DNA of 64,000 bases from NCBI RefSeq assembly GCF_004345645.1, contig NZ_SLWS01000003.1, forward strand, positions 558,001 through 622,000, given 5' to 3'. This document shows, in pieces, positions 18,901-30,677 of the stretch. The notes beneath the pieces were generated by a model. It ran no database searches, had not been told where the DNA came from, and saw nothing but the letters and a program-made list of their open reading frames with translations. Positions within the stretch are counted from its first letter, which is position 1, and each line of letters starts with the position of its first letter. This DNA comes from Actinocrispum wychmicini. Its GTDB lineage: Bacteria; Actinomycetota; Actinomycetes; Mycobacteriales; Pseudonocardiaceae. A program made the position numbers and the translations under genes.

Positions 18901-20679
18901 GCCGCCGCGGGCGGGGTCGGCATGGCCGCCGTCCAGTTGGCGAGGCACCTCGGCGCCGAGGTGTACGGCACGGCCAGCCCGGCCAAGTGGGACAAGCTCC
19001 GCGAGGCAGGATTCGACGACGCGCACACCGCTAACACGCGAACGCTGGACTTCACGGAGAAGTTCCTTACCGTCACTGACGGCGAGGGATTTGACGTCGT
19101 GCTGAACTCGCTGGCCGGCGAGTTCGTGGACGCATCCCTGCAGCTCCTGCCGCGTGGCGGGCGGTTCGTCGAGATGGGCAAGACAGACATCCGCGACGAG
19201 GTGCCACCGGGTGTTTTGTACCAGACGATTGACATGCGGGCAACGGATCCGCTAAGGGTCGGCGAAATGCTCGCCGAACTGCTGGAGCTGTTCGCCCGCG
19301 GCGCGCTGACCCTGTTGCCCACCACCACGTTCGACGTCCGGCGGGCCAAGGAGGCGTTCCGGTACGTCAGTGCGGCCCGGCATGTCGGCAAGGTCGTCCT
19401 CACTGTCCCGGCCGGACTCGACCCGGACGGCGCGGTGCTGATCACCGGCGGCACCGGGACGCTCGGCGCCGAACTGGCCCGGCACCTGGTCGCCCACCAC
19501 GACGTGGGCCATCTCGTGCTCGCCGGCCGGCGAGGTGCCCAAGCTCCGGGCGCGACGGACCTCGCCGAGGAGTTGACCGCCATGGGCGCGTTGGTCACCC
19601 TCGCCGAATGTGACGTCAGCGACCGGCAGGCCGTGGCGGACCTGGTCGCCGGCCTGCCGAACCTCACGGCCGTGGTACACGCCGCCGGTGTGCTGGACGA
19701 CGCCATCGTCACCGCGCTGACACCGGACCACATCGACCACGTCTTCGCGCCGAAGGTCGACGCGGCCTGGCACCTGAGTGAAGCGACCGAACACCTGGAC
19801 CTGTCCGCGTTCGTGCTGTTCTCGTCGGTCGCCGGCACGGTCGGCACCGGCGGGCAGGCGAACTACGCGGCGGCCAACAGCTTTCTGGACGGCCTCGCGC
19901 AGCACCGGGCGTCCCGTGGGTTGGCGGCGTCCTCGTTGGCCTGGGGGTTGTGGGAGCAGAGCAGCGGCATGACCGGGCACATGGCGGAAGCCGACCGGCT
20001 CCGGATGCGGCGCACGGGTGTCGCGCCGATGTCGACCGAGCAGGGCCTGGCCCTGTTCGACGCGGCCCTGCGGGCCAGCAGGCCGCAGCTGGTGACCGCG
20101 AAGCTCGACCTGACCGCGATGGCCGCGGACGCGCCCCCGCTGTTCCGTGGCCTGGTCCGGGCGCCGGCCAGGCGCGCCGCCCAAGCGGCCGAGCCGTTCA
20201 GTGAGTCCTTTGTGGACCGCTTGGCCGGGTTGACCGAGGCCGAACGGGACAGTGCCCTGCTTGACCTGGTCCGTGGCCACGCGGCGGCCATCCTCGGCCG
20301 TGGCTCGGCGTCGGACATCGACAGCACCCGGCCGTTCAAGGACTTCGGGTTCGACTCGTTGACCGCGGTCGAGCTGCGCAACCGGCTCGGCAAAGCCACC
20401 GGTCTGCGGCTGCCGCCCACGCTGGTCTTCGACTTCCCGACGCCGAAGGTCCTGGCCGAGCACCTGCGCGAGGAGCTGCTCCCGGACACCGAGCCCGACG
20501 AGGAATCGACCATGCTGGCGGCCATCGCCGCGATCCCGCTGCCACGCCTGCGCGACGCCGGGCTGCTGGACGCCCTGCTCAAGCTCGCCGGGCACGCACC
20601 CGAGGTGGCCGACGAGGTCGACGTCGACGACATGGACGAAGACGCCCTTGTCCGCGCGGCGATGGCCGTGGGGGACTGA
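12961..20679 (+). CDS. Type I PKS: loading AT-ACP plus module 1 (KS-AT-DH-ER-KR-ACP)
   Basis: The protein has 2572 residues. The loading didomain lacks a KS: AT (about 87-390, FVFPGHG, Ser174 in GHSIG) and ACP (Ser476 in GFTSL). Module 1: KS (from about 531, Cys705 in DTACSSS), methylmalonyl-type AT (Ser1157 in GHSQG, YASH motif), DH (His1454 in [10 protein letters not shown]), ER (about 1838-2140, NADPH loop [10 protein letters not shown], with the Tyr of LGLYPG associated with 2S methyl), KR (LDD, B type) and ACP (Ser2466). It therefore adds one fully reduced methyl-branched unit. In the loading AT the specificity segment reads MAAH rather than YASH or HAFH, so the starter is probably a simple or branched acyl-CoA but is not assigned. 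ATG 12961 overlaps the A-PCP stop; an earlier in-frame start lies inside that gene. Codon 69 is TTA. The last ~50 residues look like a C-terminal docking tail. Confidence 0.95.
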   Translation: MTESTALPLLLSGRTEGELRERARHLLYHLADHPGLAPADVALTLAVTESRLAHRAAVVGDPLLGLAALAAGEFSADVLRSTVYNSQAPVFVFPGHGPQWTGMAMALLESSEVFATRMRECAAALNPFTGWDLLDPPDLDRVDVIQPTLWAVLVSLSALWESWGVRPAAVVGHSIGEVAAACVTGALSMSDGALVIARIGQALATLAGLGAMAAVALPEAQVRDLLDERVGLAGIIAPAQTVISGDADAVPAVVDEIRARGGWAQPIAIPMAAHSRHIDQISDRLRADLASIRPRSGTVPFYSTATGQLIDTARLDADHWVASLRNPMLFQSAVTAALGEHRVFLEVSPHPLLTLALQETAEAAGVDAFATGTLRRDEGGLDQCLSVAAGLHVHGVDIVWERPFYNGSRIQLPGTAAELVAEPVSSWVDTVTGLSTAERNRVLLRLIRDQAAAALGVSSLDGFQPGQPFREVGFTSLINVDLRNRLAAITGLRVPVTAIFDHPTPTRLADFLESQLTGTRAEPTQVRAVAQDDPVAIVGMACRFPGGVSSPQDLWELVSDGRDAVGSFPTDRGWDVAGRYHEDVDQAGHYYQRDGGFIENATEFDAAFFGISPREALAMDPQQRLLLEVSWEALESAGIPADSLRGSDTGVFMGLMTQDYGPGIDGQMADYEGYLFTGGTGSVAAGRVSFTFGFDGPAVTVDTACSSSLVALHLACQSVRLGECSLSLAGGATVLASLGMFIEFSRLRGLAPDGRCKAFSSSANGFGIGEGVGMVAMERLSDAQRLGHTVLAVVRGSAVNQDGPSSWLTAPHGPSQEKVVRQALANAGLSPSDVDVIEAHGTGTKLGDPIEAQALLATYGQDRETPILLGSVKSNIGHAQAAASVAGVIKMVYGMRHGLIPASLHVVEPTPHVDWTMGAVQVAAEHTPWPETGRPRRAAVSGFGVSGTNAHMILEAPAPPPPADPRVSRSGTVRRALPDHEMPVGEAAVVPWVLSAKSAAALRAQAERLLSVESDPVDVGYSLVTTRSVFDHRAVVVSGDPRSALAEFAAGEPSADVIEGSGPGGTGPVFVFPGQGSQWVGMASALLAENEVFANRMSECAAALDPHVDWELLEVLTDEETLLRVDVIQPVLWAMMVSLAAVWESFGVRPAAVVGHSQGEIAAACVSGALSIEDAALVVALRSQAIRALAGRGGMVSVPLNEAAVREFIARWDGRISVAAVNGPAATVVSGDADALDELLDQYAAKDVRAKRIPVDYASHSSHVDAIRDKLHTLLAPISPRTPEIPFHSTVPGDHDLLDGEYWFTNLRETVNFAPTVAELVDEGHTVFIEVSAHPVLAMAVQDILGDAGVAVGTLRRDDGGPDRLLMSLAEAFVNGTAVDWERAFQNGRKVDLPTYAFQRERFWLTAKPQSTGVPGGMTAVEHPFLTAKVVLPDEDLLVTGRISVQEHPWLVDHAVSGTVLLPGAALLEMALFAGDQIGWPTVDELTLDAPLLLEDHSDVQVIVEPADDTGRRPVKLYSRNAEDQPWIRNAMGSLTQAPVPTGPIVPWPPNAIRVATDGLYEQLATSGYEYGPAFQGLQAMWRDEQNLYAEVRLPDSTAEFAIHPALLDAALHASVHAMVGQGPVLLPFSWSGVTLRATGATALRVHIVLNDNTITLHLTDTAGQPVADVTALALRPVAPDALQTRNDPLYEVSWVPATVGEPRDVEIVNFAGDCGEQNPSVVARTLTQELLAYLQNWLAEDHPEDAQLVVVTRGAVGPDVTDLGGAAVWGLIRSAQSEHPGRFVLVDVDEDEASAKAIRAAAAAGEPQVILRQGQMRVPRLARVTANDELRPPAGPWRMEITTKGSIDNLALLPCPQVTEPLGEGEVRVGVRAAGINFRDVLNTLGLYPGEAGRLGRECAGVVLDVGPGVTGFRVGDRVLGLVPGSFAPITIADHRMLARMPAGWTFEQAASMPAVFLTAHHALIDLADLRPGESILVHAAAGGVGMAAVQLARHLGAEVYGTASPAKWDKLREAGFDDAHTANTRTLDFTEKFLTVTDGEGFDVVLNSLAGEFVDASLQLLPRGGRFVEMGKTDIRDEVPPGVLYQTIDMRATDPLRVGEMLAELLELFARGALTLLPTTTFDVRRAKEAFRYVSAARHVGKVVLTVPAGLDPDGAVLITGGTGTLGAELARHLVAHHDVGHLVLAGRRGAQAPGATDLAEELTAMGALVTLAECDVSDRQAVADLVAGLPNLTAVVHAAGVLDDAIVTALTPDHIDHVFAPKVDAAWHLSEATEHLDLSAFVLFSSVAGTVGTGGQANYAAANSFLDGLAQHRASRGLAASSLAWGLWEQSSGMTGHMAEADRLRMRRTGVAPMSTEQGLALFDAALRASRPQLVTAKLDLTAMAADAPPLFRGLVRAPARRAAQAAEPFSESFVDRLAGLTEAERDSALLDLVRGHAAAILGRGSASDIDSTRPFKDFGFDSLTAVELRNRLGKATGLRLPPTLVFDFPTPKVLAEHLREELLPDTEPDEESTMLAAIAAIPLPRLRDAGLLDALLKLAGHAPEVADEVDVDDMDEDALVRAAMAVGD

Positions 20680-20680
20680 C

Positions 20681-23600
20681 ATGAGCACCGCCAATGACAA
20701 GCTGGTGGCCGCACTGCGGACGTCGGTCAAGGAGAACGAACGTCTCCGCCAGCAGAACCGCCATCTCGAGAACGCCGCCAGGGAACCCGTCGCGATCATC
20801 GGCATGGCCTGCCGGTTCCCCGGCGGCGTCGCGTCTCCCGAACAGCTGTGGGACCTGGTGGCCGGCGGTGTTGACGCGATCTCCGGGTTCCCCACCGACC
20901 GCGGCTGGGACCTGGCCGAGATCGGCACCTCACTGGCCCACGTGGGCGGCTTCCTGAACGGGATGGCCGACTTCGACGCCGGATTCTTCGGGATCTCCCC
21001 GCGCGAGGCGCTGGCCATGGACCCGCAGCAGCGGCTGTCCCTCGAAGTGGCGTGGGAGGCGATCGAACGGGCCGGGATCGCGCCGGACACGTTGCACGGC
21101 AGCCCGACCGGTGTGTTCGTCGGCGCGATCGCGGACGAATACGGGCCGCGGATGCACGAGGGCACGGACTACACGGGCGGCTATCTCGTCACCGGGAAGA
21201 CCACGAGCGTGGTGTCCGGGCGGATCTCGCATGTGCTGGCGCTGGAAGGGCCGGCCGTGACGGTCGACACCGCGTGCTCGTCGTCCCTGGTCGCGATGCA
21301 CCTCGCCAGCCAGTCGCTGCGACAGGGGGAGTGTTCGCTGGCGTTGGCCGGAGGTGTCGCGGTGATGCCGACCCCCGGCCTGTTTGTCGAGTTCGGCCGG
21401 CAACGCGGGCTGGCGGCGGACGGTCGGTGCAAGGCGTTCGCAGCGAACGCGGACGGTACCGGCTTCGCCGAAGGCGTCGGAATCCTTGTGCTGGAAAGGT
21501 TGTCGGACGCCGAACGGCACGGCCACCCCGTCCTCGCGGTCATCCGGGGGACCGCGGTCAACCAGGACGGCGAATCGAACGGTCTGACCGCGCCGAACGG
21601 CCCGTCCCAGCAACGCGTGATCCGGCAGGCACTGGCGAACGCCCGACTGTCCACAGCGGACGTCGACGTGATCGAGGCGCACGGCACCGGCACCCGACTA
21701 GGCGACCCGATCGAAGCGCAGGCGCTGCTCGCCACCTACGGGCAGGGCCGGGACCGGCCGGTGCTGATCGGCTCTCTCAAGTCGAACATCGGGCACGCGC
21801 AGGCCGCGGCGGGCGTCGGCGGGGTGATCAAGACCGTGCAGGCGTTGCGACACGGAGTCGCACCCAGGACTTTGCATGTGGACGAGCCGACCCCGAACGT
21901 GGACTGGTCGGCGGGCGCGGCGTCACTGCTCACCGACCCGGTGCCGTGGCCGGAGACCGGGCGTCCGCGCCGCGCGGCCGTGTCGTCGTTCGGGATCAGC
22001 GGGACGAACGCCCACGTCATCCTGGAACAGGCGCCGCACACCGAGACTATATCCATCGTGGATATATCCCTGCTGGTGCCGTGCCTGGTCTCGGCGCGAA
22101 CCGAAGCGGCCCTGCGGGCCCGGGCGACTGATCTGTCCCATACAGACGGAAGTCTTCTGGATATTGCATACTCCCTCGCGACCACGAGAACAGCGCACGA
22201 ACACCGCGCGGCCGTGCTCGCGTCGAACCGTGCCGAACTGGCCCAGGGCCTCGCGGACCTGACCAGCCAGACCCGCACGGACGGGAAGACCGCGTTTCTC
22301 TTCTCCGGCCAGGGCTCGCAGCGCACGTCCGCGGGCGACGGGCTGGCCAGGTTCCCGGTGTTCGCGGAGGCGCTCGCCGAGGTGTGCGCGCACCTCGAAG
22401 AGGGTGTCCTGACCAGGGATCTCGGCCGGACCGAGTACGCACAGCCGGCGATCTTCGCGATCGAGGTGGCGTTGTTCCGGCTGGTCGAGTCGTGGGGGCT
22501 GCGGCCGGACTACTTGCTGGGCCACTCGATCGGCGAGTTGGCTGCCGCACACGTCGCCGGAATACTGTCTATCGAAGACGCGTGCCGGCTGGTGACGGCT
22601 CGGGGCCGGCTGATGCAGGCGTTGCCCGACGGCGGCGCCATGCTCGCGGTCCAGGCCACCGAGGACGAGGTCCGGCCGTTCATCAGCGGTGATATCGCGA
22701 TCGCCGCGATCAACGGACCCCGCGCGATCGTGCTCTCAGGACCGGCGGACGCCATCGACGAGGTGGCTGCGGAGTTCAGCGAGAAGAAGCGGCTGCGGGT
22801 GAGCCACGCGTTCCACTCCTCGTTGATGGATCCGATGCTCACCGAGTTCGCGGTCGTGGTCGCCAGCGTTGAGTTCCGCAAGCCGACCATCCCAGTCATC
22901 TCGACGGTGACCGGGGAGCCGCTCACCGCCACACCGGAGTACTGGGTGCGGCAGGTCCGCGACCCGGTTCGCTTCCTGGACGGCGTCCGTAGACTGTATT
23001 CCCTTGGTGTGGACAGGTTCCTGGAGGTCGGGCCGGACGCCCCGCTGACCGGGCTCGTCGGCGACTGCGCGCCCGAACCGGTCGTCGCCGTCCCGGCGCT
23101 GCGACGGGACCGCGACGAGGAACGCACCATCGTCACCGCCCTGGCCACATTGTGGACCGCTGGCGCCACAGTGGACTGGAAGGCGTTCTTCGTCGACGCA
23201 CGGACCGTGCCGCTGCCGACTTACCCGTTCCAGCGTGAACGCTACTGGCTGGACACACCGCCGGCGAACGCCACTGGCGTCGGGCTGACGGTCGCGGGAC
23301 ACCCTCTGCTCGGCGGCATGACCGTGCTCCCGGAATCGGACGGGATGCTGTTCGTCGGCCGGCTCTCCACCCGCGCGCATCCGTGGCTGGGCGACCACGT
23401 GATCGCCGGAACGGCACTGCTACCCGGGACCGCGTTCGTCGACCTGGTCGCGCACGCCGCCGAGCACGTCGGCTGTGCCCGAATCGACGAGCTGACCCTG
23501 CACGAGCCCCTGGCGCTGACCACCGATGTGGCCATCCAGATCGCGGTCCGCGACCGCGAAGTCACTGTCCACTCACGGCCCATGAACGCGCCGGACGACC

Positions 23601-26600
23601 AATGGACGAAGCACGCGACCGCGGCCCTGTCCACACACTCCGAACCAGTGTCCGGAGTGGACGAGTGGCCCGACGCGACCCAGGTCGACGTCGACGACCT
23701 CTACGACCGCCTCGCCGACCAGGGCCTCGCCTATGGGCCGACGTTCCGTGGGTTGCAAGCCGCGTGGGAACGTGACGGGGAGATCTTCGCCGAGATCCGG
23801 TTGCCCGAAGATGTCCCCAATGGACAGTACGGCGTTCATCCGGCCTTGCTGGACGCGGCACTGCACACCATGGTCGTCGCCGGTGAACCCGTCGGAGTGC
23901 CGTTCTCCTGGCAGGGAATCACGATCCACGCCTCCGGTGCGAACACGCTGCGAGTGCGGCTGACCCGCGTACGCCCGGGAACCGTGTCGCTGAACCTGGC
24001 CGACGGCAACGGCCGACCGGTGGCGACGATCGAGTCGCTCACTGTCCGGCCGCTCCGGGCCGAGGGATCGCGGAACCTGTTCGGGGTGGACTGGGTAGAA
24101 GCCGCCGCCCAGTCGCCGGACGTGACATTCACCGTGTTCGAACCACCCACCGACACGATTCGAAGCGCGACCCACGAAACCCTGGCAGCGCTTCAGGCGT
24201 GGTTGACGCGACCAGAATCCGACCGGCTGGTGGTGGTGACGAAGGGCGCCGTGGCCACGGACATCACGGCGGACGTGCCGAACCTGGCCGGAGCGGCGGT
24301 GTGGGGCCTGGTCCGCGCCGCCCAGGCCGAGCACCCGGACCGGTTCGTCCTGGTCGATGTAGACGGTATACCGTCTACCGAAGCGGCCCTTCCAGCGGCG
24401 CTCGCCGTCGGCGAACCGCAGGTCGCCATCCGGTCCGGAACCCTCCGCGTCCCCCGCCTGACCAGGGCGTTGGCCGGTCTTCAAGACCCACCGACCCAGG
24501 GGACAACGGTCTCAGACAGCCGCCAACCCGGATTCGGCGGGACCGTTCTCATCACGGGCGCCAACGGCGCACTCGGCCGGTTGGTGGCCAAACACCTGGT
24601 CGCGAACCACGGTGTTCGACGGCTCCTGCTGGTGGGTCGTCGCGAGCCCGAGGTGCCGGCGCTTGACGCCGAGGTCATTGTGGCGGCCTGTGACGTGGCC
24701 GACCGGGAAGCTTTGGCGGCATTGCTGGCGAAGCACCCGGTCAACGCGGTCGTGCACGCGGCCGGTGTCCTGGACGACGGCATCCTGGAGTCAATGACCC
24801 CAGACCGATTGGATACTGTATTCCGGGCGAAGGTCGACGCGGCCCTCAACCTGCACGAACTCACCCACGACCTCACCGCGTTCGTGTTGTTCTCGTCGGC
24901 AGTCGGCGTGCTGGGCGGTCCGGGACAGGCGAACTATGCGGCCGCGAACGCCGTACTCGACGCGCTCGCACAACACCGTCGGGCGAACGGCATGGCGGCG
25001 ACCTCCCTGGCCTGGGGGCTGTGGGACACCTCCGGCGGAATGGCCGGCGGCCTGGACTCGGCAGCGGTCGATCGCTTGGCCCGCAACGGTGTTCTCGCGT
25101 TGCCGGAGCCTGAGGCGTTGTCGCTGATGGACGCCGGTGTGGCGCACGAACGTCCCGTGCTGGTGCCGGTCCGCCTCGGCCGTTCGCTCACGTCCGTGCC
25201 GCCGATCCTGTCGGAGCTGATTCGCGCGACGCCCCGGAAAGCCACGACCTCTGGCGTCACCGACCTCACGGCGTTGCCCGAAGCCGAGCGTGCGCGTGCC
25301 GCGTTGGAGTTGGTGCGGTCGGAGACCGCGCGCGTCCTCGGTCACGCAGGGGTGTCCGCAATCCCTGCGGGCCAGGCGTTCAAGGAGATGGGTTTCGACT
25401 CACTGACCGCCGTCGAACTGCGGAACCGTGTCAACATGGTCACCGGTCTGACACTGGCCGCGACCGCGATCTTCGACTACCCGACACCGACCGCCCTCGC
25501 CGACGAAGTACTCAGGCAGGCGTCAGGCAGCCGGCGAACAGTCGTCACCCAACGAACGGGCGTCAGCGACGATCCGGTCGCGATCGTCGGGATGGCCTGT
25601 CGATACCCCGGTGGGGTGTCGTCGCCGGACGAGTTGTGGGACCTGGTCGCCGCCGGCCGGGACGCGATCTCCGGGTTCCCCACCGACCGGGGCTGGGACC
25701 TGGCCGGGCTCTACGACCCCGATCCCGCGTCGATCGGCAAGTCGTACGTGCGGGAAGGCGGATTCCTGCACGACGCCGCCGAGTTCGACAGCAAGTTCTT
25801 CGGGATCTCCCCGCGCGAGGCCCTGTCCATGGACCCGCAGCAGCGGCTGCTGCTGGAGGCGTCCTGGGAGGCCCTGGAAGCGGCGGGCATCCCGGCCGAC
25901 TTGTTGCGCGGCAGCCAAACCAGCGTCTTCGCCGGTGTGATGTACCACGACTACGGCGCTCGCATGCTCGCCGAGTCGTCCCCCACGCTGGAGGGCTACA
26001 TCGGGAACGGCAGCGCGGGCAGTGTCGCCTCAGGGCGGGTGTCGTACCTCTTCGGCTTCGAAGGACCCGCGGTGACCATCGACACCGCGTGTTCGTCCTC
26101 CCTGGTGGCCATCCACCTGGCGGCTCAGTCGCTCCGGAACGGCGAGTGCACGCTCGCGTTGGCCGGTGGCGTGACGGTCATGTCGACCCCTCAGACCTTT
26201 GTGGAGTTCAGCCGGCAGCGTGGAGTGTCCCGCGACGGCCGGTGCAAGTCGTTCGCGAACGCTGCCGACGGCGTGGGCTGGTCCGAAGGCGTCGGCGTGC
26301 TCGTGTTGGAGCGACTGTCGGACGCCTCACGACTCGGCCATCGGGTGCTGGCCGTGGTCCGTGGTTCGGCGGTGAACCAGGACGGCGCGTCGAACGGCTT
26401 GACCGCGCCGAACGGCCCGTCGCAGGAACGGGTTATTCTGCAGGCGCTGGCGAACGGCCGTCTGACCACATCGGACGTCGACGTGGTGGAGGCGCACGGA
26501 ACCGGAACGACCCTCGGCGACCCGATCGAAGCCCAGGCGTTGCTCGCGACCTACGGCCAGGACCGCGAGCGGCCGTTGTTGCTGGGCTCGGTGAAGTCGA

Positions 26601-29600
26601 ACATCGGCCACACCCAAGCCGCGGCCGGCGTGGCCGGTGTGATCAAGATGGTCCTGGGCATGCGACACGGCCAGGTGCCCCGAACCCTGCACGTCGACGA
26701 ACCCTCCGAACACGTGCGATGGGACGTCGGTGCGGTCGAACTGGCGACCACCACAGTGGACTGGCCGGAAACCGGACGGCCCCGCCGAGCCGGAGTGTCC
26801 TCGTTCGGCGTCAGCGGCACCAACGCCCACATCATCCTCGAGCAACCCGCAGCGAACAGCGAAGTCGGCAGTCTTCAAGACCCATCAACCCCCGGGTCGG
26901 CTGGTCTTGAAGACCTGCCAACCCCGGTTCCGTGGGTTCTATCCGGCCGGTCTCCGGCGGGGTTGCGAGCTTTGGCCGAGCGGCTCATGTCCTATGTGGA
27001 CTCGCCTGCGGCTGATGTGGGGTTCACGCTGGCGACCGGACGGTCGGCGCTGGACTACCGGGCGGTCGTAGTCGGCGAGCATCGGGACGACTTCCTGGCC
27101 GGGCTCCGGGACGTGATGTCGGGCGAAGCGCCCGGTTGCCAGCCGGCCGGTCCGGTGTTCGTGTTCCCGGGGCAGGGTTCGCAGTGGGTGGGGATGGCGT
27201 CGGCGTTGCTCGTCGAGAACGAGGTGTTCGCGGAACGGATGGGGGAGTGCGCGGCCGCCCTCGATCCTCACGTGGAGTGGCAGTTGTTGGATGTTTTGGG
27301 GGATGAGGAAGCTCTGTTGCGGGTGGATGTGATCCAGCCGGTGTTGTGGGCGATGATGGTGTCCCTTTCCGCTGTGTGGGAGTCGTTTGGGGTTCGTCCG
27401 GTGGCGGTGGTGGGGCACAGTCAGGGTGAGATCGCTGCGGCTTGTGTTGCTGGCGCACTGTCTGTTGAGGATGGTGCGTTGGTGGTCGCGTTGCGGTCGC
27501 GGGCGATTCGGGTGTTGGCTGGGCGTGGCGGGATGGTCTCGGTGTCGTTGCCTGAGGCGCGGGTGCGGGAACTGTTCGGCCGGGTGGCGGTCGCGGCGGT
27601 GAACGGCCCGACGGCGACGGTCGTCTCCGGCGACCCCCAGGCGTTGGACGACCTGATGGCCGAGTGTGACCGACTGGACGTTCGCGCGAAACGGATCCCG
27701 GTCGACTACGCCTCCCATTCGTCCCATGTGGACGCTATCCGCGACGAACTGCGCACTCTGCTCGCGCCCATTCAGCCGAAGCCACCCGAGATCCCGTTCC
27801 ACTCCACGGTTCCGGGCGACCACGACCTGGTCGACGCCGAGTACTGGTTCACCAACCTCCGGCAGACCGTGAACTTCGCGCCCACCATCGACGCGCTCGC
27901 GGCCGACGGACACCGAGTGTTCATCGAGGTCAGCGCCCATCCAGTGCTCACCATGGCCGTGCAGGACACCATCCAGGACGGCCTCGCCATCGGGACCCTC
28001 CGGCGGGACGAGGGCGGTATGCGGCGCCTGCTGTCGTCGCTTGGCGAGGCGTACGTCCACGGCGTCCCGGTCGAATGGGAACGAGCGTTCCAGAATGGAT
28101 GCCATGTCGACCTGCCGACCTACCCCTTCCAGCGGGAACGGTTCTGGCTGCAGCCGGAGTCGTCAGCGGGTGACCTCGCGTCGGTCGGGCTACGGGCGGG
28201 CGATCACTCGTTGCTCGGCGCCGCGGTCGAGCTCGCGGAGGGCGGCTGTGTGTTCACCGGACGGCTGTCGTTGGCCACGCATCCGTGGCTGGCCGACCAT
28301 GCCGTGGCCGGAACGGTCCTGCTGCCCGGCGCGGCCATGCTCGAAATGGCCTTGTACGCAGGGCAGGTGACGGGGTGCGGGACAGTCGACGAACTCACGC
28401 TGGAAGCACCGCTTGTGGTGCCCCGAGACGGCTCGATCGGCTTGCAGGTCATCGTCGGCGACCCCAACGACGACGGACGGCGGCCGGTCAGCCTCCACTC
28501 CACGGCCGATGACGAGACCTGGACCCGAAACAGCACGGGCCTCCTGTCGACGGCCACAAGCCCAGGCGCGGACCTCACCGAATGGCCTCCGCGCGGCGCC
28601 ACGGACGTGCCCGTCGACCGTCTCTATCTGGACGCGGCCGTCGACTACGGCCCCGCGTTCCAAGGCGTCCAGGCGGCGTGGCGGCGTGGCGACGACCTGT
28701 TCGCCGAGGTCAGGCTGCCGGACGGGATCGACGGCAGGTTCGGTGTCCACCCGGCGTTGCTGGACGCGGCACTGCACCCCGCGTTGATCAACGAGCAAGG
28801 GCTCAAGCTGCCGTTCTCGTTCAACGGAGTCCACCTGCACAGCGCGGGGGCGAGAAACCTGCGCGTCCGCGTCTCACCCGTCGGCGAGGCGATCACGGTG
28901 GCGATCGCGGACGAGAACGGCCTGCCGGTGGCCACGATCGACACACTCCTGGCCCGGCCGGCGACACCGGACGACCTGGTCCCCAAGACCGACGCACTGT
29001 TCCATGTGGACTGGGTCGAGGCGGCGACCCGAGGCGACCACACCACCGAGATCGTGTTTGTGGAACCAGGAACCGGGGACTTCGCCGCGCGGGCGCACGC
29101 TGCGACCAGCCACGTGTTGAAGCTCGTGCAGGAGTGGCTGGCCCAGGACGACGCGGCCCGGCTGGCGATCGTCACCCAGGGCGCGGTCGGCGAGGTCACC
29201 GACCCGGCCGGGGCGGCAGTGTGGGGCCTGGTGCGGTCCGCCCAGTCGGAGCACCCGGACCGGTTCGTCCTGGTGGACTTCGATGGCGATGAGTCCACTT
29301 TGGCCACAGCCGTGGCGTCCGGCGAACCGCAGGTCGCGGTCCGTGCGGGCAAGATGTACGTGCCGAGGCTCGTCAAAGCCGCCTCGTCGACCGGCGAGTT
29401 CAGTCCACACGGGACGGTTCTGGTCACCGGAGCCAGCGGAACCTTGGGCACGCTGGTGGCCCGTCACCTGGCCGCCCAAGGCGTCGACCACCTGGTGCTG
29501 CTCAGTCGCCGCGGCCTCGCCGTGGACGATTTGGGTGTCCCGGTGACGGCGGTGGCCTGCGACGCGGCCGATCGTGCCGCCCTCGCCGAGGTCCTGTCCC

Positions 29601-30646
29601 AGGTCGGCCCACTGACGGCGGTCGTGCACTGTGCCGGCGTCCTCGACGACGGCTCGGTGGAGTCGCTGACCCCCGAACGGCTCGACATCGTTCTAGCGTC
29701 CAAAGTGGATGCTGTGGTGAACCTGCACGAGCTGACCGACAACCTGGAGGCGTTCGTGTTGTTCTCCTCGCTCGCCGGTGTCCTCGGCAGCGAAGGACAG
29801 GCCAACTACGCGGCGGCGAACGCCTTCCTGGACGCGTTCGCCCAGTTCCGGACGGCCAACGGCCAACCGGCCACGTCGATCGCGTGGGGCCTGTGGGAGC
29901 AGGACAGCGGCATGACCGGCCACCTGGGCGCCGTAGACCGCTCTCGCCTGGCCCGCCGAGGAATGCGCGCGTTGACCCAGACCGAAGGACTGTCCCTTTT
30001 CGACGCCGCCGTCCGGGCCGGCCAACCGGCCGTCGCGGCCGTGGGACTGGACACCGTGGCGCTCCGGGCGATGGCAGCCGACGGAACCACCCCGCCGCTG
30101 TTGCGAGGTCTGGTACGGGCCCCGGCCAAACGGGATGTCACGCTGTCGAGCCGGCTCGCCGGGCTGCCGGAGGACCAACGGCGTCGTGTGGTCGTCGACG
30201 AAGTCCGCAAGGCCGTGGCCACGGTACTCGGCCATGGTTCCGCGGAGTCGGTGAGCGCCACCCAGGACTTCAAGGGCCTAGGATTCGACTCCCTGACCGC
30301 GCTCGAACTACGCAACCGGCTGCACACGGCGACAGGCGTCCGGATGCCGGCGACCCTGGTGTTCGACCACCCGACGCCGGCCGCCGTCGCCGAGTTGTTG
30401 CTCGCCAAGCTCGCTCCGGCGGCCGAGCCGGACGGTGTCGAGCAGGTTCTCGGTGACCTGGACCGGCTGGACGGCGCGTTGTCGGCGTTGGCCGAACAGA
30501 CCACCGACGGCGACCGGGTTACCGAAAGGCTGCGGGAGATCCTGCGGACGTGGACAGCCGGCCGGAGCGCGCCCGTGGACGTGCTGCGGGCGTCCGGCGC
30601 GGACGAGGTCTTCGACTTCATCGAGAACGAACTGGGGATCTCCTAG
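20681..30646 (+). CDS. Type I PKS: modules 2 and 3 (both KS-AT-DH-KR-ACP)
   Basis: The protein has 3321 residues. The N-terminus ([20 protein letters not shown]) is a coiled-coil docking helix. Module 2: KS Cys199, malonyl AT (Ser616 in GHSIG, HAFH motif), DH His906 in [12 protein letters not shown] with LDD, ACP Ser1574. Module 3: KS Cys1804, methylmalonyl AT (Ser2247, YASH), DH His2540 in [12 protein letters not shown] with LDD, ACP Ser3204. Both DH domains keep the [10 protein letters not shown] Asp motif, so each module should introduce a double bond; module 3 also a methyl branch. Both KR domains lack the helix usually read as [13 protein letters not shown] between the second and third strands, but keep the Ser and Tyr of SSxxG and NYAAAN. 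The gene starts 2 bases after the previous stop. Ends with a C-terminal docking helix ([17 protein letters not shown]). Confidence 0.95.
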   Translation: MSTANDKLVAALRTSVKENERLRQQNRHLENAAREPVAIIGMACRFPGGVASPEQLWDLVAGGVDAISGFPTDRGWDLAEIGTSLAHVGGFLNGMADFDAGFFGISPREALAMDPQQRLSLEVAWEAIERAGIAPDTLHGSPTGVFVGAIADEYGPRMHEGTDYTGGYLVTGKTTSVVSGRISHVLALEGPAVTVDTACSSSLVAMHLASQSLRQGECSLALAGGVAVMPTPGLFVEFGRQRGLAADGRCKAFAANADGTGFAEGVGILVLERLSDAERHGHPVLAVIRGTAVNQDGESNGLTAPNGPSQQRVIRQALANARLSTADVDVIEAHGTGTRLGDPIEAQALLATYGQGRDRPVLIGSLKSNIGHAQAAAGVGGVIKTVQALRHGVAPRTLHVDEPTPNVDWSAGAASLLTDPVPWPETGRPRRAAVSSFGISGTNAHVILEQAPHTETISIVDISLLVPCLVSARTEAALRARATDLSHTDGSLLDIAYSLATTRTAHEHRAAVLASNRAELAQGLADLTSQTRTDGKTAFLFSGQGSQRTSAGDGLARFPVFAEALAEVCAHLEEGVLTRDLGRTEYAQPAIFAIEVALFRLVESWGLRPDYLLGHSIGELAAAHVAGILSIEDACRLVTARGRLMQALPDGGAMLAVQATEDEVRPFISGDIAIAAINGPRAIVLSGPADAIDEVAAEFSEKKRLRVSHAFHSSLMDPMLTEFAVVVASVEFRKPTIPVISTVTGEPLTATPEYWVRQVRDPVRFLDGVRRLYSLGVDRFLEVGPDAPLTGLVGDCAPEPVVAVPALRRDRDEERTIVTALATLWTAGATVDWKAFFVDARTVPLPTYPFQRERYWLDTPPANATGVGLTVAGHPLLGGMTVLPESDGMLFVGRLSTRAHPWLGDHVIAGTALLPGTAFVDLVAHAAEHVGCARIDELTLHEPLALTTDVAIQIAVRDREVTVHSRPMNAPDDQWTKHATAALSTHSEPVSGVDEWPDATQVDVDDLYDRLADQGLAYGPTFRGLQAAWERDGEIFAEIRLPEDVPNGQYGVHPALLDAALHTMVVAGEPVGVPFSWQGITIHASGANTLRVRLTRVRPGTVSLNLADGNGRPVATIESLTVRPLRAEGSRNLFGVDWVEAAAQSPDVTFTVFEPPTDTIRSATHETLAALQAWLTRPESDRLVVVTKGAVATDITADVPNLAGAAVWGLVRAAQAEHPDRFVLVDVDGIPSTEAALPAALAVGEPQVAIRSGTLRVPRLTRALAGLQDPPTQGTTVSDSRQPGFGGTVLITGANGALGRLVAKHLVANHGVRRLLLVGRREPEVPALDAEVIVAACDVADREALAALLAKHPVNAVVHAAGVLDDGILESMTPDRLDTVFRAKVDAALNLHELTHDLTAFVLFSSAVGVLGGPGQANYAAANAVLDALAQHRRANGMAATSLAWGLWDTSGGMAGGLDSAAVDRLARNGVLALPEPEALSLMDAGVAHERPVLVPVRLGRSLTSVPPILSELIRATPRKATTSGVTDLTALPEAERARAALELVRSETARVLGHAGVSAIPAGQAFKEMGFDSLTAVELRNRVNMVTGLTLAATAIFDYPTPTALADEVLRQASGSRRTVVTQRTGVSDDPVAIVGMACRYPGGVSSPDELWDLVAAGRDAISGFPTDRGWDLAGLYDPDPASIGKSYVREGGFLHDAAEFDSKFFGISPREALSMDPQQRLLLEASWEALEAAGIPADLLRGSQTSVFAGVMYHDYGARMLAESSPTLEGYIGNGSAGSVASGRVSYLFGFEGPAVTIDTACSSSLVAIHLAAQSLRNGECTLALAGGVTVMSTPQTFVEFSRQRGVSRDGRCKSFANAADGVGWSEGVGVLVLERLSDASRLGHRVLAVVRGSAVNQDGASNGLTAPNGPSQERVILQALANGRLTTSDVDVVEAHGTGTTLGDPIEAQALLATYGQDRERPLLLGSVKSNIGHTQAAAGVAGVIKMVLGMRHGQVPRTLHVDEPSEHVRWDVGAVELATTTVDWPETGRPRRAGVSSFGVSGTNAHIILEQPAANSEVGSLQDPSTPGSAGLEDLPTPVPWVLSGRSPAGLRALAERLMSYVDSPAADVGFTLATGRSALDYRAVVVGEHRDDFLAGLRDVMSGEAPGCQPAGPVFVFPGQGSQWVGMASALLVENEVFAERMGECAAALDPHVEWQLLDVLGDEEALLRVDVIQPVLWAMMVSLSAVWESFGVRPVAVVGHSQGEIAAACVAGALSVEDGALVVALRSRAIRVLAGRGGMVSVSLPEARVRELFGRVAVAAVNGPTATVVSGDPQALDDLMAECDRLDVRAKRIPVDYASHSSHVDAIRDELRTLLAPIQPKPPEIPFHSTVPGDHDLVDAEYWFTNLRQTVNFAPTIDALAADGHRVFIEVSAHPVLTMAVQDTIQDGLAIGTLRRDEGGMRRLLSSLGEAYVHGVPVEWERAFQNGCHVDLPTYPFQRERFWLQPESSAGDLASVGLRAGDHSLLGAAVELAEGGCVFTGRLSLATHPWLADHAVAGTVLLPGAAMLEMALYAGQVTGCGTVDELTLEAPLVVPRDGSIGLQVIVGDPNDDGRRPVSLHSTADDETWTRNSTGLLSTATSPGADLTEWPPRGATDVPVDRLYLDAAVDYGPAFQGVQAAWRRGDDLFAEVRLPDGIDGRFGVHPALLDAALHPALINEQGLKLPFSFNGVHLHSAGARNLRVRVSPVGEAITVAIADENGLPVATIDTLLARPATPDDLVPKTDALFHVDWVEAATRGDHTTEIVFVEPGTGDFAARAHAATSHVLKLVQEWLAQDDAARLAIVTQGAVGEVTDPAGAAVWGLVRSAQSEHPDRFVLVDFDGDESTLATAVASGEPQVAVRAGKMYVPRLVKAASSTGEFSPHGTVLVTGASGTLGTLVARHLAAQGVDHLVLLSRRGLAVDDLGVPVTAVACDAADRAALAEVLSQVGPLTAVVHCAGVLDDGSVESLTPERLDIVLASKVDAVVNLHELTDNLEAFVLFSSLAGVLGSEGQANYAAANAFLDAFAQFRTANGQPATSIAWGLWEQDSGMTGHLGAVDRSRLARRGMRALTQTEGLSLFDAAVRAGQPAVAAVGLDTVALRAMAADGTTPPLLRGLVRAPAKRDVTLSSRLAGLPEDQRRRVVVDEVRKAVATVLGHGSAESVSATQDFKGLGFDSLTALELRNRLHTATGVRMPATLVFDHPTPAAVAELLLAKLAPAAEPDGVEQVLGDLDRLDGALSALAEQTTDGDRVTERLREILRTWTAGRSAPVDVLRASGADEVFDFIENELGIS
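24359..24378. repeat. Perfect 20-base palindrome inside module 2
   Basis: The sequence GTAGACGGTATACCGTCTAC is its own reverse complement. It lies in the structural segment before the module 2 KR and encodes VDGIPST. The corresponding place in module 5 (about 39805) codes for VDGMQSS and is not palindromic. A coding coincidence is possible. Confidence 0.9.
27152..27232 (+). repeat. 81-base block identical to 32310-32390 (AT of module 4)
   Basis: The 5' part of the methylmalonyl AT in module 3, from the codons for [11 protein letters not shown] through ENEVFA, is identical base for base with the module 4 copy. The similarity includes silent positions, as expected of recent duplication or gene conversion. 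Confidence 0.85.
27320..27579 (+). repeat. 260-base near-identical block shared with 32478-32737 (AT of module 4)
   Basis: The central AT segment around the active-site Ser matches the module 4 copy over 260 bases with about six differences in my hand alignment. Inside the block many codons end in T (for example GTTCGTCCG and TCTGTTGAGGATGGT), unlike the C/G-ending flanks. This marks it as a converted or acquired patch. Confidence 0.85.
28076..28097 (+). repeat. 22-base word repeated after four methylmalonyl AT domains
   Basis: An identical 22-base word encoding WERAFQN occurs at 17101-17122 (module 1), 28076-28097 (module 3), 33234-33255 (module 4) and 38593-38614 (module 5), each in the post-AT linker. 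A diverged version follows the loading AT (about 14157). The core GGAACG-AG-CGTTCC is an inverted repeat. It is not seen after the malonyl AT domains. Confidence 0.85.
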
Positions 30647-30677
30647 AGGAGTGCTGGGGCTTCGAGAGGCGAGGCGG

